Source of the DNA: Strix aluco
Lineage: Eukaryota; Chordata; Aves; Strigiformes; Strigidae
NCBI RefSeq assembly: GCF_031877795.1
Contig: NC_133933.1
Span: 27,848,529 to 27,912,528, forward strand
Direction of reading: 5' to 3'
DNA: 64,000 nt
In this document: positions 61,440-64,000 of the stretch, piece by piece
How positions within the stretch are numbered: the stretch's first letter is position 1
Layout: every line of letters begins with the position of its first letter
The notes under the pieces: model-generated
Seen by the model: the letters and a program-made list of their open reading frames with translations, nothing else
Database searches by the model: none
Told to the model about the DNA's origin: nothing
Translations under genes and position numbers: made by a program

Positions 61440-64000
61440 GTAAGTAGCCTCAATGCAAAAAAAATGACAAAACATTTTAATCAGCTGGGTAGACAGCAGT
61501 ATGATTTTACAAAGTATATTTAGATGGTAACTACTTAAGCATTTTTTTTATAAAATTCAGCCTTTTCAAAATGATAATTGACTTACATCAGAGACTGAAA
61601 GCTGAGAAACACAGGAAGCAATTTGAGATGTACTGTTGAAGAGTTCTTCATCTAGATCAGCAACAGACATACAAGATACTGTATGAATTTTCAGAAGTGA
61701 ATAGTAGTTTTGGGATATTATGAGGTACCTGTGTACTCAGTAATGTTAAAACATGCAGGTTTTGAGTGTTTTTGAAGGTCTTGATACTGTCTTAAAATTA
61801 GTAACAGATTTTGAAAATTTAGGCAATGACATGAGCCTGAAATTGAACTAAAATTAAGCTAGTTTTCTCTGTAGTAAGACAAGGATTGATCTCCCTTTTA
61901 ATTCATATAGTCTATTTAAAAAAACCCCAAAACCCACAAAGTGATGCTGAAAAGAGAACCCCATCAGCTATGCTTTTCAAGCCTATGCACCTCACTGACA
62001 TGTAAGACAGTAATCCAGTAATAAATCTGTAACCTTCAAAACATGAATGTTGGAAAAAAAGCAGGAAAAGTGACTGAAGTCTTGAGCATATGTTAAAGAT
62101 ACATTGTGATTCGTGTTCTATTCACATACGTCCTGTCCATTGCCCAAATCCAAATTTTGTTAGGAATAGGGTAGAAACAGCTTCTTTGTCTGAAATGTAT
62201 TTTAAAAACATTTTAAAGGTTGAACTTGTTCTACAGGGAATTGAGATAGAACTTCAGCTTGTTGACATGTTTCCTGTCTCTTTTCCAAACTTTTTTCATA
62301 AAGCAATCTCTAGCATTTTTCACATGATATCTCTTGTTACTGGATTTCATTTAATGGTAAGCTCTTGTGGATCCTGTTGTATTTTCATCCTTGGTTCTAT
62401 AGTGGTACAAATGCATGCCCAGTTTGACTCAGTGCACCTTCACAGGACTTGTGCATTGGTGCAGGTGCTGAGTGATATGCAAGTTTCACACAATATATTT
62501 TTTAAATAATCCCCTATAGTACAGATAAAAATTAATATATAATTTTCCGTCTTCTGACGATGATACTTTTTGCCAGCATCACAGAAATGAAAAAAACCTT
62601 GAAAAATGCAGGTATCATATTAGGACTATTTTTTTAGGGTATCGGGAAAATGAAAGCAAATGCTGATTTGTGTGTCTGTGATTTGTGGTAAAATGTTAAC
62701 CTAAAACAACTTTAGCTGTGATTAACAATCAGAGGAAGAATAGTTTACAGAAATCACTGCTTTATAGTGAAATATCCAAGAACATTGATGAAGCTTGACT
62801 ATGAGAGTATGAACGGGGAGATAAAATGGGAAAAATGGAGGAGACTGTATTGCTCAATAAAGCATCAGTTGACTGCTGCAGTAGAAGCAGAGCAGGGAGA
62901 AATGATTAAGAGGCATTAAAGAATAGATTAGTAAGGCTGGGGACTAAAGGCTGAAATGAATTACGTGAAATAGGAAGGCATCATTGAAGGAAGTGTTTCC
63001 AAATTTGACCTGTCGAAGATGGAATCATAAGGAATAAGGACCATACTCATGAAAATTGTTATGTCACAATGATAATTTTCAAGGAAATATGCCAAAATGG
63101 GGCAGAATATACATTTAATGCATAACTTACCATTTTATGCAGTTCATCAACATTTTTTTCTTGTCACAAAGTGCCAGTTGTGCCACTAAGTTCCAAGAGG
63201 TACAGAGCTCCAGAATTGAATCACAAATTAATCTATTGAATCACACAGAAAGTATATTTACTCCTCAAATGAAGTATTATTAATGTAGATATTTTACAGG
63301 ATGAATAAGGAGTTTACTGTAACCTGGTTACTCCCATCTCAGTTCTTTGGACTGATCATGAAAACTTTATGCCTGTTCTGTTCACCTATTTCACTCTACC
63401 CTTGGTGAGAGGTGCATGTAGGTGTGTAGCATTTCTCCCTTGCACAGGTTCTCAGTTCTCATACATCTGTAGATTGTGCCCACTTACAGATCAGTGTGTA
63501 ACTTCATTTGTATTTTAAAGTGCAAACTAACATTAAAAACGTCAAAATTACAACTTTATGGATTATAGTAATGAGTGGGATTTTAGAAGAGCAATGTAGC
63601 AGTGCATCTATGAGCAGTTCATTAGACCTTTTTTTGCACAGAGGTCTTCCCTTAAGACTGGTGGGTACAAGAGAGAGATTTGCTACAGCCTGATAAAATT
63701 TGTCCACTTCTGTGTAGCTTATTGACACCTAATCAGTGTAGGAAAAGATACACGCTGGTTGCATCCTCTTTGTGAACATTTGTCACAAAATATTTCAAAC
63801 AATCTGAAAGTCCAGATGAATTACTTGAGGTGCCTGAGTTTTATGAGAGTGAAAGAAGAATTGGCTGCCTTCTTCCCTTCTCCCTAACTATTCACACATG
63901 AGAAAATTCTGCCAGAATACTGCTGATGTGATCGTTCTTGCTCTGTATGGAGAGCTGGAGATTAATTTCTTCTGGCCCTTATACCGCAATCCTTGACTCA
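61440..64000 (+). other. USH2A: USH2A intron 11 (partial)
   Basis: The donor is GTAAGT at 61440, and no acceptor followed by an EGF-repeat coding stretch is visible up to the window end. Open frames such as 62090-62509 do not resemble usherin or other known proteins. A purine-rich part lies at about 62740-63080. No mobile element was recognised. Confidence 0.8.

Noticed and set aside
61440-64000. Exon 12 of USH2A
   Set aside because: I looked for an acceptor followed by a laminin EGF coding stretch continuing repeat 3 and saw none. It probably lies beyond the window.
1-64000. CRISPR arrays, bacterial operons or viral genes
   Set aside because: No regularly spaced repeats, ribosome-binding-site-linked frames or viral proteins are present. 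The only viral trace is the old solo LTR.

Overview
This is vertebrate nuclear DNA: AT-rich, intron-dominated, with one CpG island and no bacterial, viral or organellar gene layout. It carries the 5' part of one gene, usherin (USH2A), on the + strand. A decayed LTR at 20089-20606 matches, from memory, an LTR type that is abundant in birds. Old CR1 LINE pieces and MIR-type SINEs agree with this. I read the source as a bird, or less likely another sauropsid. I see no young CR1 copy with the usual terminal octamer repeats.

Layout. 1-7489 is intergenic sequence upstream of USH2A with no gene I can support. 7490-8475 is a CpG island, the likely USH2A promoter and non-coding exon 1. Coding exon 2 (ATG at 9026) encodes the signal peptide and the start of the LamG-like domain. 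Nine further exons follow: 14761-14926, 40992-41121, 42286-42349, 44587-44881, 46160-46344, 49456-49677, 50991-51084, 60319-60514 and 61309-61439. All introns are GT-AG. Intron 3 is 26 kb and intron 9 is 9.2 kb. The gene runs off the right edge inside intron 11.

The ten coding pieces join without a frame break into 1968 nt (656 codons): signal peptide, LamG-like jellyroll, laminin N-terminal domain, two complete laminin-type EGF repeats and the start of a third. The rest of the large usherin protein lies outside the window. Usherin is an extracellular and membrane-anchored protein of the photoreceptor periciliary region and of hair-cell ankle links. Exon lengths match the human exons as I recall them, except exon 4, which is one codon shorter.

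The introns hold ancient mobile DNA. There is a CR1 LINE broken by the LTR (19811-21700), a CR1 5' fragment between two C/T tracts (28370-28705) and a reverse-transcriptase remnant (30585-30790). MIR-like SINEs, a palindromic MITE-like relic and a strong 115-bp hairpin in intron 4 complete the list. I found no new gene system. The items most worth checking are the intron-4 hairpin, the RFX X-box-like motif in the CpG island, and the LTR-in-CR1 nest.
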